A stretch of 32,956 bases of DNA from Hyphomicrobium sp. Its GTDB lineage: Bacteria; Pseudomonadota; Alphaproteobacteria; Rhizobiales; Hyphomicrobiaceae. Within the stretch, counting starts at the first letter, position 1. Each line of letters begins with the position of its first letter. The stretch covers positions 1-32,956 of the forward strand of contig NZ_JADZBI010000064.1 of assembly GCF_020852195.1 (NCBI RefSeq), given 5' to 3'. A model generated the notes under the pieces. That model did no database searches and was not told the origin of the DNA. It saw nothing but the letters and a program-made list of their open reading frames with translations. Of the stretch, positions 17,094 to 25,717 are shown piece after piece. The translations under genes and the position numbers were made by a program.

Positions 17094-17846
17094 ATGCGGA
17101 AGACAAGAAGATTCGCGTCTCCGACGCTCAAGGGCAACGATATCGATGACCTCGGCGCGCCGGTAGAAGTGCGCCGCCATCCCGGCGCGCGCCGGCTCAC
17201 CCTCAGGGTCAGCCGCACGCGGCGGACGGTGATCGTCACGCTGCCCGTGCAGTGCGACCTCGACGAGGCGGGATCGTTCATCACGCGCAACATCGAATGG
17301 GTGCGCGCGCGCCTCGACAGCCTGCCCGATCCCGTGCCGTTCCTCGACGGCGTGTTCATCCCGCTGCGCGGCGAGGCTCACCGCGTGGTGTTCACCGGGC
17401 CTCAGCAGCGCGCCCCGGTCGAGCGGCGGGCAACGACGCCCTATCCCGAGCTCTGCGTCGCCGGCCGTGCGGAGCATGCGCCGCGGCGGCTCAAGGACTG
17501 GCTCGCCAAGGAGGCGCATCGCGCGCTCGACGAGCGCGTGCGCTTCCATGGAAAACGCCTCGGCGTCACGGCCAAGCGGATCGCGGTACGCGACCAGACC
17601 AGCCGCTGGGGCTCCTGCTCGACCACGGGCGTGCTGTCGTTCTCCTGGCGCCTCATCCTGGCGCCGCCCGAGATCCTCGACTACGTGGCCGCGCACGAGG
17701 TCGCGCATCTCAAGGAGATGAACCACGGGCCGCGCTTCTGGGCGCTGGTCGCCAAGACCATGCCCGGCCTCGACGAGGCCAAGCGCTGGCTACAGATCTA
17801 CGGCATGGACCTGCATCGCTACGGGGCGGCGGCAGACGAAGCGTGA
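17094..17846 (+). CDS. YgjP/SprT-like zinc metalloprotein (COG1451, DUF45)
   Basis: From the ATG at 17094 the product has 250 residues; an upstream in-frame start at 16974 lies within the likely promoter region and adds only unconserved sequence. The zinc site is HEVAH (201-205) with a third ligand His211 in EMNHGPRFWAL. It is preceded by the diagnostic RWGSCSTTGVLSFSWRLILAP (171-191). N-terminal VRRHPGARRLTLRVS is also typical. E. coli YgjP has been reported as a UTP pyrophosphatase; others call the family M48-type peptidases. The role here is therefore open. The ribosome site is weak. Confidence 0.87.
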   Translation: MRKTRRFASPTLKGNDIDDLGAPVEVRRHPGARRLTLRVSRTRRTVIVTLPVQCDLDEAGSFITRNIEWVRARLDSLPDPVPFLDGVFIPLRGEAHRVVFTGPQQRAPVERRATTPYPELCVAGRAEHAPRRLKDWLAKEAHRALDERVRFHGKRLGVTAKRIAVRDQTSRWGSCSTTGVLSFSWRLILAPPEILDYVAAHEVAHLKEMNHGPRFWALVAKTMPGLDEAKRWLQIYGMDLHRYGAAADEA

Positions 17847-18010
17847 TGCAGCGGCGTGTACACGGCGCCGGAATTGGCCGCTCTCAGGCGCCCAGGCCTG
17901 TCATTTCCAACAGGTCAGCAGGTTAGGTCTTGCTAACAATCCGGCCGCTATCCTTCCCGGGCGGTGGAGAGAAAACCCTGACCCCTCAATGCTCCGCTGC
18001 GCGACTGGGC

Positions 18011-18038
18011 GGCCCGCCTGGCCCGATCCGGGTGGGCC
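18011..18038 (+). terminator. 11-bp hairpin downstream of the ygjP-like gene
   Basis: Bases 18011-18021 pair with 18028-18038 around a six-base loop, with two G-U pairs that exist only in plus-strand RNA. This points to a role in ending transcripts from the plus-strand gene before the convergent PBP gene (ends 18062). There is no T-run. Confidence 0.5.
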
Positions 18039-18061
18039 GTTCCCCTCCCTGCACGACTGCT

Positions 18062-20173
18062 TCAGCGCAGCTCCGGCGGGCGCACGACGATGCGGCCCGA
18101 GGGCATGACGGTGGTCTCGCCGCGCGCTTCCGCATGGCCGTGCCGATCGGCGGTCTCCTGAGCCAAAACCTTCGCTATCAGGTCCTCCTCGCGGCGACCT
18201 GACCGATCGATCGCAGCCGTCACGGAGGGCACATCATCTCCGACGGTGCCGGCAGGCGGCGTGGATGGTGCCTTCCGCTCGTGCGCCGCCAGCATGACCT
18301 CGCGCCAGATCTCGGCCGGCAGCGCGCCGCCGACTACTCTGTTCATGGTGCGGCCGTCGTCGTTCCCGACCCAGACGCTGGCCGTCAGATCGGACGTGTA
18401 GCCGACGAACCAGGCGTCGCGGAAATCCTGCGAGGTGCCGGTCTTGCCGGCCACCGTGCGGCCGGGGATCGCCGCGCGTCGGCCGGTGCCGGTGGCCACC
18501 GCCGCACGCAGCATGTCGTCCATGGCCGCAACAGAGCTCTGAGGGATCGCCACATCCGAGCGCGCCTCGATGCGCTGGAACAGCACCTTGCCCGACCCCG
18601 TGCGCACGCGGCGGATGGCGTAGGGCTCGTTGACGTAGCCGCCGTTGGCGAACGCCGCGTAGGCGCCGGTGAGGTCTAGCAGCGAGACCTCGGACGTGCC
18701 GAGCGCGAGCGAGGCATCCGTGCGGAGCGGCGACTTCATGCCGAGGCGGCGCGCGGTGGCTGCCACCTTGTCCGCGCCGGCGTCGAGCAGCAGGCGCACG
18801 GCAACGGTGTTCAGCGACTGGGCGAGTGCGTTGCGCAGCGTCGTGGCGCCGAGGTAGCGGCCGTTGTCGTTCCTGGGCGACCAGCGGCCGGCCGTGATCG
18901 GCGCATCCTCAACGGGGGTGTCGGGCGTCGCGCCGCGCTCGACAGCGGTCAGGTAGACCACCGGCTTGAAGGCGGAGCCCGGCTGTCGGTGGGCCCTGGT
19001 CGCGCGGTTGAACTGGCTCTCGGCGTAGGATCGGCCGCCGACGAGCGCGCGGATGCCACCGTCAGGCCCGAGAACGACCACGGCGGCCTGTCCGGCGTCG
19101 AGCGCCGCGCCGCGCTCGGCCAGCGCGCGGCCGACGATCTCGCCGGCGCGGCGCTGGAGGACGGCGTCGAGCGTGGTCTCGATGACGATCTCGTCGCGGT
19201 CCGCGTCCTCGAAACGCGCCGCGGCGTCGAGCACGAAGTCCACGGCGTAGGCCATCTCAGCCTGGTCGGGCACGCGCATCAGCGGCGAGAAGCGGATTTC
19301 GGCGCCGCGGGCGGCGGCGGCTTCCTCCGCATTGATAAAGCCGGCCTCCCGCATCTTGTCGATCACGACGCGACCGCGGGCGACGGCCTGCACGGGGCTT
19401 GCGCTCGGCGCGTAGCGCGACGGCGCCTTCAGAAGGCCAGCGACGACCGCCGCCTCGCCGAGGGCGAGGTTCCGCGCGGACTTGCCGAAATAGCGCTGCG
19501 AAGCCGCCTCGATGCCGTGCGCGCCGCCGCCGAAGTAGACGCGGTTGAGGTAGAGCTCGAGGATGTCGCGCTTCGAGAGCTTGAGCTCGAGCCAGAGCGC
19601 CAGCACCAGCTCCTCGGCCTTGCGCGACCAGGTGCGCTCGGAGGTAAGGAACAGGTTCTTGGCGAGCTGCTGGGTGATGGTCGAGCCGCCCTGTGCGAGA
19701 CGTCCTGCGCGCAGATTAGCGATGCCCGCGCGCAGCGTGCCCAGGAGGTCGATGCCGGGATGCGTGAAGAAGCGCCGGTCCTCGATGGCGACCACGGCGT
19801 CGGCGGCGTGCGGCGGCAGCATGTCGAGCGGAATGTAGGCCCGCGAGGCGCCGCGCTCGGCAATGGGGCTGCCGTCGCGGTCCATGATGCGGATCACGGG
19901 GCCGGCGGCCTTGGGGCGCATGGAGAGCGGATCAGGACTGACGACCGTGTAGTACATGAAGAGCGCGCCGACGACGATCGCGGCAACGGAGAGCACGGCG
20001 AGAGGTCCGAGAAAGAGCAGGCGCCAGCGCAGCGGCAACCGGGACGCATGGGCGTGCGCGACGGGCTCGGGCACGGGGTGGTGATGCCAGTCCGGATGGG
20101 GACCCCAGTGGGGATCGTGCGGGCGACCCTCCGGATCGCACGGTCGCCGCGGATCTCGGCCGTCGTACCTCAT
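18062..20173 (-). CDS. Class A penicillin-binding protein (PBP1a family)
   Basis: This bifunctional enzyme polymerises lipid II and cross-links peptidoglycan at the outer face of the inner membrane. From the ATG at 20173 it has 703 residues. It has a His/Pro-rich cytoplasmic head, one membrane anchor (about 50-74), then a GT51 domain with VVAIEDRRFFTHPGID (catalytic Glu131) and GGSTITQQLAKN. The transpeptidase domain carries SAFK (nucleophile Ser near 400), SLN and KTGTSQDFRDAWFVGYT (near 579). The C-terminus is basic. A GTG at 20191 would add six residues. The His-rich head (HWGPHPDWHHH) is odd but of unknown meaning. Confidence 0.94.
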   Translation of the reverse strand: MRYDGRDPRRPCDPEGRPHDPHWGPHPDWHHHPVPEPVAHAHASRLPLRWRLLFLGPLAVLSVAAIVVGALFMYYTVVSPDPLSMRPKAAGPVIRIMDRDGSPIAERGASRAYIPLDMLPPHAADAVVAIEDRRFFTHPGIDLLGTLRAGIANLRAGRLAQGGSTITQQLAKNLFLTSERTWSRKAEELVLALWLELKLSKRDILELYLNRVYFGGGAHGIEAASQRYFGKSARNLALGEAAVVAGLLKAPSRYAPSASPVQAVARGRVVIDKMREAGFINAEEAAAARGAEIRFSPLMRVPDQAEMAYAVDFVLDAAARFEDADRDEIVIETTLDAVLQRRAGEIVGRALAERGAALDAGQAAVVVLGPDGGIRALVGGRSYAESQFNRATRAHRQPGSAFKPVVYLTAVERGATPDTPVEDAPITAGRWSPRNDNGRYLGATTLRNALAQSLNTVAVRLLLDAGADKVAATARRLGMKSPLRTDASLALGTSEVSLLDLTGAYAAFANGGYVNEPYAIRRVRTGSGKVLFQRIEARSDVAIPQSSVAAMDDMLRAAVATGTGRRAAIPGRTVAGKTGTSQDFRDAWFVGYTSDLTASVWVGNDDGRTMNRVVGGALPAEIWREVMLAAHERKAPSTPPAGTVGDDVPSVTAAIDRSGRREEDLIAKVLAQETADRHGHAEARGETTVMPSGRIVVRPPELR

Positions 20174-20303
20174 GCGCTTTCGGCCCCTCACGCGAAGCGA
20201 TTGACGCGGCTCTCTGGATTGGCCACGGCAGAGCGCGAACCGCCGAGGATTATGGGGCGTGCGGTGCTAACGCGGCGTTAACCTCGGAGTGCAGGCCCCC
20301 TAC

Positions 20304-20322
20304 CTCTCCCCACAGGGGAGAG
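20304..20322 (-). terminator. Compact hairpin between the small membrane protein gene and the PBP gene
   Basis: CTCTCCCC (20304-20311) and GGGGAGAG (20315-20322) pair perfectly around a three-base loop. It begins 21 bases after the stop of the 20343-20624 gene in its direction of transcription. Similar CTCTCCCC/GGGGAGAG palindromes recur in many Hyphomicrobiales genomes. Confidence 0.5.
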
Positions 20323-20342
20323 ATGAAGGAGGCGAGCCTTGA

Positions 20343-20624
20343 TCAGCGGCTCATGAAGGGCGCTGCGAGGAGCGCGAGGAGGATGCGCGCCGCGATGGTG
20401 AAGAACATGAAGAGAAGCTGGCGCTCCTCCAGGAGCAGCTCGACCCAGATGTTGTACTTCGGGTCGATGCCGGTCGAGGTGATGACGCCTTTGAGATCAC
20501 GCGCCCAGGCGAGCATCGTCGAGAGCGTCTCGGGAGAATTGTAGCCCACAACCGCAAGCGCGAACGCGCCGAGGATCAAGGATATGAAAATCGTGCTGGT
20601 TCCCACCAGAAGACGCAGAAACAT
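20343..20624 (-). CDS. Small membrane protein of unknown function
   Basis: The 93-residue product starts at the ATG at 20624, which has AAGGA about nine bases upstream. It begins with a membrane segment MFLRLLVGTSTIFISLILGA with more hydrophobic residues to 27, a polar middle with LKGVITSTGIDPKYNIWVELLLEERQ (about 44-69) and a second membrane segment FMFFTIAARILLALLAAPF near the C-terminus. I recognise no family. The segment between the two membrane parts would face one side of the membrane. It precedes the PBP gene on the same strand by 169 bases, with a hairpin between them. Confidence 0.7.
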   Translation of the reverse strand: MFLRLLVGTSTIFISLILGAFALAVVGYNSPETLSTMLAWARDLKGVITSTGIDPKYNIWVELLLEERQLLFMFFTIAARILLALLAAPFMSR

Positions 20625-20802
20625 GACGCCGTCCTTCCCGCGGCATGGCTCCGGCGGCGCCGGCGCGATGCTGCCCACCCCGTCTTGACCGGGACCCCCG
20701 TCGTCCCAACATGATGCAGGCATTCACCATGCCCGGACTCAACCCTAGGTCCTGAGCCGGAGGGACACAAGTTCCGTTTGAGGCGAGTGGCAAGAGGGCC
20801 GC

Positions 20803-21240
20803 ATGAAGACGCAGACCGTCGAACGCTACTCGGATCCGGAGATCGCAGCGTCCGTCGCCCGCATCGAGGCGCTGTCGCGGCTCATGGACGACCTGTTTGA
20901 GATCCCGGGCACGAACGTGCGCGTGGGGCTCGACGCGATGATCGGTCTCGTGCCCATCGTCGGCGACCTCATCTCGCAGGCGATCTCGAGCTACATCATC
21001 TGGGAGGCGCGGCGGCTTGGCGTCTCGCGCTGGATCATGGGGCGCATGATCGCCAATAGCGCCGTCGACACGGTGGTCGGCTTCGTGCCGTTCGCGGGCG
21101 ACGCCTTCGACGTCATGTTCCGCGCCAACCGCAAGAACCTCGCCCTGCTCAAGGGCCACCTCGAGAAACACGGCCACGTACGCCGCCATGGCACAGGCGC
21201 CGGGCCGGTGATCGACGTGACCGCACGCCGCGTCGGCTGA
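20803..21240 (+). CDS. DUF4112 domain-containing membrane protein
   Basis: The ATG at 20803 follows AGAGGG. The 145 residues match DUF4112: RIEALSRLMDDLFEIPGTNVRVGLDAMIGLVPIVGDLI (about 20-58) with a second glycine-rich membrane stretch VDTVVGFVPFAGDAFDVMFRANRKNLALL (about 87-115). The repeated G-L/F-V-P-I/F-V/A-G-D motif is characteristic. It probably has two membrane hairpins; no function is known. It is divergent from the 20624 gene with a 178-base shared upstream region. Confidence 0.85.
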   Translation: MKTQTVERYSDPEIAASVARIEALSRLMDDLFEIPGTNVRVGLDAMIGLVPIVGDLISQAISSYIIWEARRLGVSRWIMGRMIANSAVDTVVGFVPFAGDAFDVMFRANRKNLALLKGHLEKHGHVRRHGTGAGPVIDVTARRVG

Positions 21241-21428
21241 GCCTGTTTCTCTCCGCGCCTGTTGCATCGAAGCGCCACTCTCGATGCCTTGCACTCGCAA
21301 GTCTCGAAAAACACTGTGGATTCCTCTGTGCAGCCGTAGTTGCAGGTGCGCGACTCAGTGATTGAGTAAAAGGGTTCGCTGCGTCTCGCGACGGTGTTGC
21401 GTCGGCACAAGTCACCGCAAGGATCGCA

Positions 21429-21764
21429 ATGCCAAGACTTTCCCACCTCGCCCTTCTTGTCGCCGCCCTGAGCTTCATCGGCGGCTGCTGCCGGGACACC
21501 ATCCGCGAGATGGCATCGCTCAAGGACACGAACCTGCGCCCGCAGCAGCGGACCTCGAAGGTGGCGCCCGAGCGGGCGACCAAGGCCGCGAAGGTCGAAC
21601 GCGAGGACGACCACGAGGATGAGATCGAGACGGGGTCGATCAACAAGCCGGACTGCCAGGGACAGCACCTCGCCTATCAGGCGACGAAGGAATACTTGAA
21701 GAACTTCGGTCCCAAGCCGCCGGATCTGCCCGGCGAGCGGGGCCCGTGTAATCCCGACAACTGA
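21429..21764 (+). CDS. Small putative lipoprotein
   Basis: The 111-residue product starts at the ATG at 21429 with AAGGAT upstream. A signal peptide ends at FIGGC, giving a possible lipidated Cys20; a second Cys follows directly. The mature part is highly charged (KVEREDDHEDEIETGS) and has a conserved-looking end, CQGQHLAYQATKEYLKNFGP, with two further Cys that could pair. I recognise no family. It may be anchored in the envelope by Lgt encoded in this window. Confidence 0.7.
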   Translation: MPRLSHLALLVAALSFIGGCCRDTIREMASLKDTNLRPQQRTSKVAPERATKAAKVEREDDHEDEIETGSINKPDCQGQHLAYQATKEYLKNFGPKPPDLPGERGPCNPDN

Positions 21765-21827
21765 CCTTCGGCTCGCCGCGGTGCCACTTTGAGCGACTCG
21801 CTGTCGGCGCGTTCGTGGAAGTTGGCG

Positions 21828-21853
21828 TGGGTCCCGGCCTTCGCCGGGATGAC
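21828..21853 (+). repeat. REP-like palindrome (TGGGTCCCGG...CCGGGATGAC), copy 2
   Basis: TCCCGGC (21832-21838) pairs with GCCGGGA (21843-21849) around CTTC. Flanks TGGG and TGACG match copy 1 at 8437-8487. Like that copy it lies between two convergent genes (lipoprotein, ends 21764; DUF2779 gene, ends 21880). Confidence 0.6.
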
Positions 21854-21879
21854 GTCGAGGATGGACTAGCGGCCGGAGC

Positions 21880-23397
21880 CTAGCCGGCCTCGCGGATGTC
21901 GCGGTCGGCGACGATGGTCTGCAGCGCGCGCCAGATCTCCAGCATCGCCAGGGAATCGAGGCCGCAGTAGGTGAGCAGGTTCTGCACCGCCTCGCGGGCC
22001 TCCTCGGGCTCGAGCGCGCCGGTGACGATGGCGTTCCAGGTCTCGCTCGCCGTGGCGCCCTCCTGAATGGCGAGGCCCTTGTAGGAGAGCCGCGGCACGA
22101 GCGCGGGCAGCACCCACTTGATCGATGTCTTGCCGCGGAAGCCCGGGTGCACAACCATCTGCTCGCTGAAGACGTCCATCAGGTCCACGATGCGTTCGTT
22201 GACGGCGGCGAGGAACGCCTGCTCGGCAGGAAGACGCTCGGCGAGCTTGGTGTTGATGCCCTTCTCGAACGGCTTGTTCCAGACAACGATCGCGCCTTCC
22301 GGCGGCAGCGTGGCTTTGAGGGCCGCGACGAACGGCGCATCCGGGCAGTGGGCCTCCGTGTAGAGAAACTCGTGATGGACCGGCTCGGCGCCGGCGTGCA
22401 TGAGCACGTGCAAGGAGAACTGGAACGGGACGTGGTTGAAGGGCGCATAGCCCGCAAAGCGCGGCAGCGCGCAGGGGTAGGTCTCGTAGTCGAGGAAGGC
22501 CACGGGAAAGGCGATGTCGTCGAGGAAGGACTGCAGCGGCGGAAGCTCGACGAACGGGCGGCGGCGCTGCGCGGCCTCGACCTGATGGCGCTGCGGCAGC
22601 GTCAGCTCGAAATCGGCGGGGATGTCGGTGATGGAGAGGATGCCGGCATCGACCAGCGCCCTGAGCTTCTTCGGCGAGGTGCCGATTCGCGTCAGATCGT
22701 GGATGCTGTAGTCCGGCACCTCCGGGTTGATATGTGCGAAGGTCGTGCATTGGCTGCTGCGGCCCTTGTAGATGCAGGCGCAGGGCGGCGCGGGCAGGGC
22801 GGCGAGCTGGATCAGATCGTGCGCGGCGTCCATCTCCGCACGCACGGCCTCGAAGATCGGCGTCACGCGGTCCGTGAAGTCCTCGCGTGTGAAGAGGCGC
22901 GTGAGATCGAGCGTGCCGTTCGAGACGTAGTCGCCGTTCAAGCGCACGAGGTGCAGGCGGCCGAGCGGCACGCCGTTCTCGCTCAGCACGTGCGCCTGGA
23001 AGGCGATATCATGCGCATAGAGGTCGTCCTTGGCCTTGCGGTCCTCGCCGCTGGTGGAGGCCTTGACCTCGTAGAGGTCGTAGGCGCGCCCGGCACCGTT
23101 CCACACGAGAATGTCGCAGGCGGTGGTGTAGCGCTCGGTCTCGAACACGGGCTGGTAGAGCACGGGCGTGCGCGCGGCCACGAGTTCGGCCGTGCCGGCC
23201 GCGTCGCCACGACGGATCAGGACACCGCCGGGAAACAGCTCGCGCGCCCGCACGTCGACGTCGTTGCCGATCTCGATGATGGCCCGCTCGAACACCGACA
23301 GCGGCTCGGCGTGGTAGATCTCGGGCTTGTGGACCTTCACCCAGGCGTTGTGGGCGCAGTCGCGGTAGACGAGGTAGTTCGTCTTGCTGAGCTTCAT
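21880..23397 (-). CDS. DUF2779 protein with RecB/Cas4-like and DEDD exonuclease-like domains
   Basis: From the ATG at 23397 (GGGGGCGGC before it) the product has 505 residues. The N-terminal part looks like a PD-(D/E)XK nuclease: Asp95 in CDILVWN, then Glu110-Val-Lys112 in [10 protein letters not shown]. Cys14 plus Cys206, Cys208 and Cys217 follow the one-plus-three layout of Cas4/AddB iron-sulfur nucleases. The C-terminal part resembles RNase H-like 3'-5' exonucleases: LDYETYP (Asp303, Glu305), NKPFEKG, and Tyr477-x3-Asp481. No experiment on the family is known to me. Antisense frames and a longer upstream frame through msrP are shadows. It is divergent from the msr operon. Confidence 0.85.
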   Translation of the reverse strand: MKLSKTNYLVYRDCAHNAWVKVHKPEIYHAEPLSVFERAIIEIGNDVDVRARELFPGGVLIRRGDAAGTAELVAARTPVLYQPVFETERYTTACDILVWNGAGRAYDLYEVKASTSGEDRKAKDDLYAHDIAFQAHVLSENGVPLGRLHLVRLNGDYVSNGTLDLTRLFTREDFTDRVTPIFEAVRAEMDAAHDLIQLAALPAPPCACIYKGRSSQCTTFAHINPEVPDYSIHDLTRIGTSPKKLRALVDAGILSITDIPADFELTLPQRHQVEAAQRRRPFVELPPLQSFLDDIAFPVAFLDYETYPCALPRFAGYAPFNHVPFQFSLHVLMHAGAEPVHHEFLYTEAHCPDAPFVAALKATLPPEGAIVVWNKPFEKGINTKLAERLPAEQAFLAAVNERIVDLMDVFSEQMVVHPGFRGKTSIKWVLPALVPRLSYKGLAIQEGATASETWNAIVTGALEPEEAREAVQNLLTYCGLDSLAMLEIWRALQTIVADRDIREAG

Positions 23398-23526
23398 GCC
23401 GCCCCCGTTGCTGAGCTGGCCCTCGCGGGGCCTGATGCCTATCTCAAAGCAGACGCTGAAACCCAATTGCGGCCTGAACGTACAAAAGGCTGTAGGCTCA
23501 GCCAAACGCTGAATGAGGCTTTCCCC

Positions 23527-24477
23527 GTGCTTATCCGCAGGCCACCCGACATTTCGCCCTCCGAGATCACGCCGCGGAGCGCCTACCTCAGGCGGCGCGA
23601 CGTGCTTGCGGGCGGGCTTGGGTTGGCAGCCCTTGCCATGCTGCCTACGAAAAAGGCAGAGGCTGCTCCGCTGGCCGCAACAAAAAGCCCGTACTCGACC
23701 GACGAGCCCGCGACGCGCCGCGAGGACGCGACCACCTACAACAACTTCTACGAGTTCGGCACCGACAAGGGCGATCCCGCCGCCAATGCGCACATGCTCA
23801 AGACCAGCCCCTGGTCGGTCAAGATCGACGGGCTGGTGGCGAAGCCCGCGACGTACACGCTTGAGGACATCCTGAAACCCGTGACGCTCGAGGAGCGCAT
23901 CTACCGGCTGCGCTGCGTCGAGGGCTGGTCGATGGTGATCCCATGGATCGGCTTTCCGCTGGCGGACCTGCTGAAACGCGTCGAGCCGCTCGGAGCTGCC
24001 CGCTACGTCGCGTTCGAGACGCTGGTCAGACCCGAGGAGATGCCCGCGCAGCGCGGACTGTTTCAGCCGCTGCCGTGGCCCTATCTCGAAGGGCTGAGGC
24101 TCGATGAGGCCATGCATCCGCTCGCGATCCTGGCCACCGGCATGTACGGCGAGACGCTGCCGAACCAGAACGGCGCGCCGCTCCGGCTCGTGGTGCCATG
24201 GAAATACGGCTTCAAGAGCATCAAGTCGATCGTGCGCATCTCGCTCGTCGAGAAACAGCCGCCGACGACGTGGCAGTCTTCGCAGGAGAGCGAGTACGGC
24301 TTCTATTCCAACGTTAACCCGGAGGTCGATCATCCTCGCTGGAGCCAAGCCACTGAGCGACGCATCGGCGAGGGCAGCGGGCTGTTCGCCAAGCGGCGGC
24401 CGACGCTGATGTTCAACGGCTACGGCGAGCACGTCGCGCAGCTCTACTCGGGGATGGATCTCCGTGCGAACTATTGA
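23527..24477 (+). CDS. msrP: Protein-methionine-sulfoxide reductase catalytic subunit MsrP
   Basis: This periplasmic molybdopterin enzyme reduces methionine sulfoxide in envelope proteins. I start at the GTG at 23527, with GAGG upstream. It gives a Tat signal ([20 protein letters not shown], residues 20-39) and 316 residues. The molybdenum ligand is Cys130 in [19 protein letters not shown]. Other conserved parts are [13 protein letters not shown] (72-84) and [13 protein letters not shown] near the C-terminus. It is first of an operon with msrQ and msrB. A strong call. Confidence 0.95.
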   Translation: MLIRRPPDISPSEITPRSAYLRRRDVLAGGLGLAALAMLPTKKAEAAPLAATKSPYSTDEPATRREDATTYNNFYEFGTDKGDPAANAHMLKTSPWSVKIDGLVAKPATYTLEDILKPVTLEERIYRLRCVEGWSMVIPWIGFPLADLLKRVEPLGAARYVAFETLVRPEEMPAQRGLFQPLPWPYLEGLRLDEAMHPLAILATGMYGETLPNQNGAPLRLVVPWKYGFKSIKSIVRISLVEKQPPTTWQSSQESEYGFYSNVNPEVDHPRWSQATERRIGEGSGLFAKRRPTLMFNGYGEHVAQLYSGMDLRANY

Positions 24478-25192
24478 GAAACGCATGTCGGAGACATGCC
24501 TTCGGCATGATGGGAGAGGGACCGCGGCTGCAAGCCACGCGAAGGCTTCGGCTCGAGAAGGATTCGCTCGTTGGTGGCCGACATGGCTCGGGCCGGGGAG
24601 CTGGGGGCTCTACGCGCTCGGGCTCACGCCGGCGGCGTGGACGTTCTATCTCGCCGTCACCGATCAACTCGGCGCGGACCCGCTCAAGGTGCTCGAGCGG
24701 TCGCTCGGGCTGTGGGCGCTGCGCTTCCTCATCGTCGGCCTCGCCATCACGCCGCTCAGGCGCGTCGGCGGGCCGAACTTCATCCGCTACCGGCGCACGG
24801 TCGGGATCCTGGCCTTCCTCTACGCACTCCTCCACGTAACGGTCTACGTGTGGCTCGACCAGGGGCTCGACATCGGGCTCATCTGGAAGGACATCGTCAA
24901 GCGTCCCTATATTACGGTCGGGCTCTTGAGTTTCCTGATCCTGATCCCGCTGGCGGCCACGTCGAATGCCGCCATGATCAAACGCATGGGCGGCGCGGCC
25001 TGGCAGCGGCTGCACCGCTGGGTCTACCTTGCCGCAGCGGCCGCGGCGCTGCACTTCATCATGCTGGTGAAGGCGTGGCCGGTGGAGCCGTTCGTCTATG
25101 CGGCGATCGTTGCCGGCCTCTTGATCTTCCGGGCCGCGGACCGGCGCAGGCCACAAACCAGAAACGTCACCACGAACCGAGGACGTCCATGA
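24464..25192 (+). CDS. msrQ: Heme-binding membrane subunit MsrQ
   Basis: MsrQ passes electrons from the respiratory chain to MsrP. The frame from GTG 24464 (overlapping msrP by 14 bases) gives 242 residues; an ATG at 24485 is equally possible and would give 235. The first 35 residues are polar and not family-like. The core has about six membrane segments with family motifs [20 protein letters not shown] (about 85-104), [21 protein letters not shown] (His ligand) and [20 protein letters not shown] (two more His). The stop overlaps the msrB start (ATGA). Confidence 0.92.
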   Translation: MRTIEKRMSETCLRHDGRGTAAASHAKASAREGFARWWPTWLGPGSWGLYALGLTPAAWTFYLAVTDQLGADPLKVLERSLGLWALRFLIVGLAITPLRRVGGPNFIRYRRTVGILAFLYALLHVTVYVWLDQGLDIGLIWKDIVKRPYITVGLLSFLILIPLAATSNAAMIKRMGGAAWQRLHRWVYLAAAAAALHFIMLVKAWPVEPFVYAAIVAGLLIFRAADRRRPQTRNVTTNRGRP

Positions 25193-25575
25193 CCAAAACC
25201 CACGACGACGCCTACTGGCGCGAGAGGCTCACGCCCGAGCAGTACAATGTGCTGCGCAAGGGCGGCACCGAGCGGCCGTTCACGGGCGAGCACCTCAACA
25301 CGCACGCCGATGGCACGTTCACCTGCGCGGCGTGCGGCGCCCAGCTTTTCTCGTCGGATACCAAGTTCGAGTCCGGCACCGGCTGGCCATCCTTCGATCA
25401 GGCACTGCCGGGCGCGATCAGCTATCACCGGGACGCCTCACACGGCATGGTGCGGACGGAGGTGCGCTGCGCCAACTGCGAGTCCCATCTTGGGCACGTG
25501 TTCGAGGACGGGCCGACGGGAACCGGCAAGCGCTATTGCATCAACTCCGTGTGCCTGAACCACCAGAAGGAATAA
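25189..25575 (+). CDS. msrB: Peptide-methionine (R)-S-oxide reductase MsrB
   Basis: The 128-residue cytoplasmic enzyme reduces R-methionine sulfoxide in proteins. Zinc ligands are Cys46/Cys49 (CAAC) and Cys94/Cys97 (CANC). The catalytic Cys117 is in RYCINS, and GWPSF and [10 protein letters not shown] are typical. The position before GWPSF that is a resolving Cys in many MsrB proteins is Thr64 here, so Cys122 or a thioredoxin-type reductant may resolve the intermediate. It overlaps msrQ by four bases, so it is translated from the msrPQ transcript, joining cytoplasmic and periplasmic repair in one operon. Confidence 0.96.
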   Translation: MTKTHDDAYWRERLTPEQYNVLRKGGTERPFTGEHLNTHADGTFTCAACGAQLFSSDTKFESGTGWPSFDQALPGAISYHRDASHGMVRTEVRCANCESHLGHVFEDGPTGTGKRYCINSVCLNHQKE

Positions 25576-25595
25576 CGCCGAGCTCAAAAGACATA

Positions 25596-25629
25596 CCCCG
25601 CCGAGGTGCCTTGCGGCACCTGAGCGGGG
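25596..25629. terminator. Two-part hairpin between msrB and the ycgN-like gene
   Basis: CCCCGC (25596-25601) pairs with GCGGGG (25624-25629), and AGGTGCC (25604-25610) with GGCACCT (25615-25621), separated by a 2x2 internal loop and closed by TTGC. It starts 20 bases after the msrB stop and lies between convergent genes. A following GCACCTCTCGGC segment (25632-25643) can pair with the left arm instead. Confidence 0.6.
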
Positions 25630-25717
25630 CAGCACCTCTCGGCGCCTAACGGTCACCATTGCTGACGACCGTCTGCGGAGACAACGCGGACCTGCAACAC
25701 CGGGTTCCCGAGGCCGC

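Noticed and set aside
23398-24486. Minus-strand frame extending the DUF2779 gene through msrP.
   Set aside because: It is antisense to msrP, which has an intact Tat signal and active-site Cys. The DUF2779 gene has a good start at 23397.
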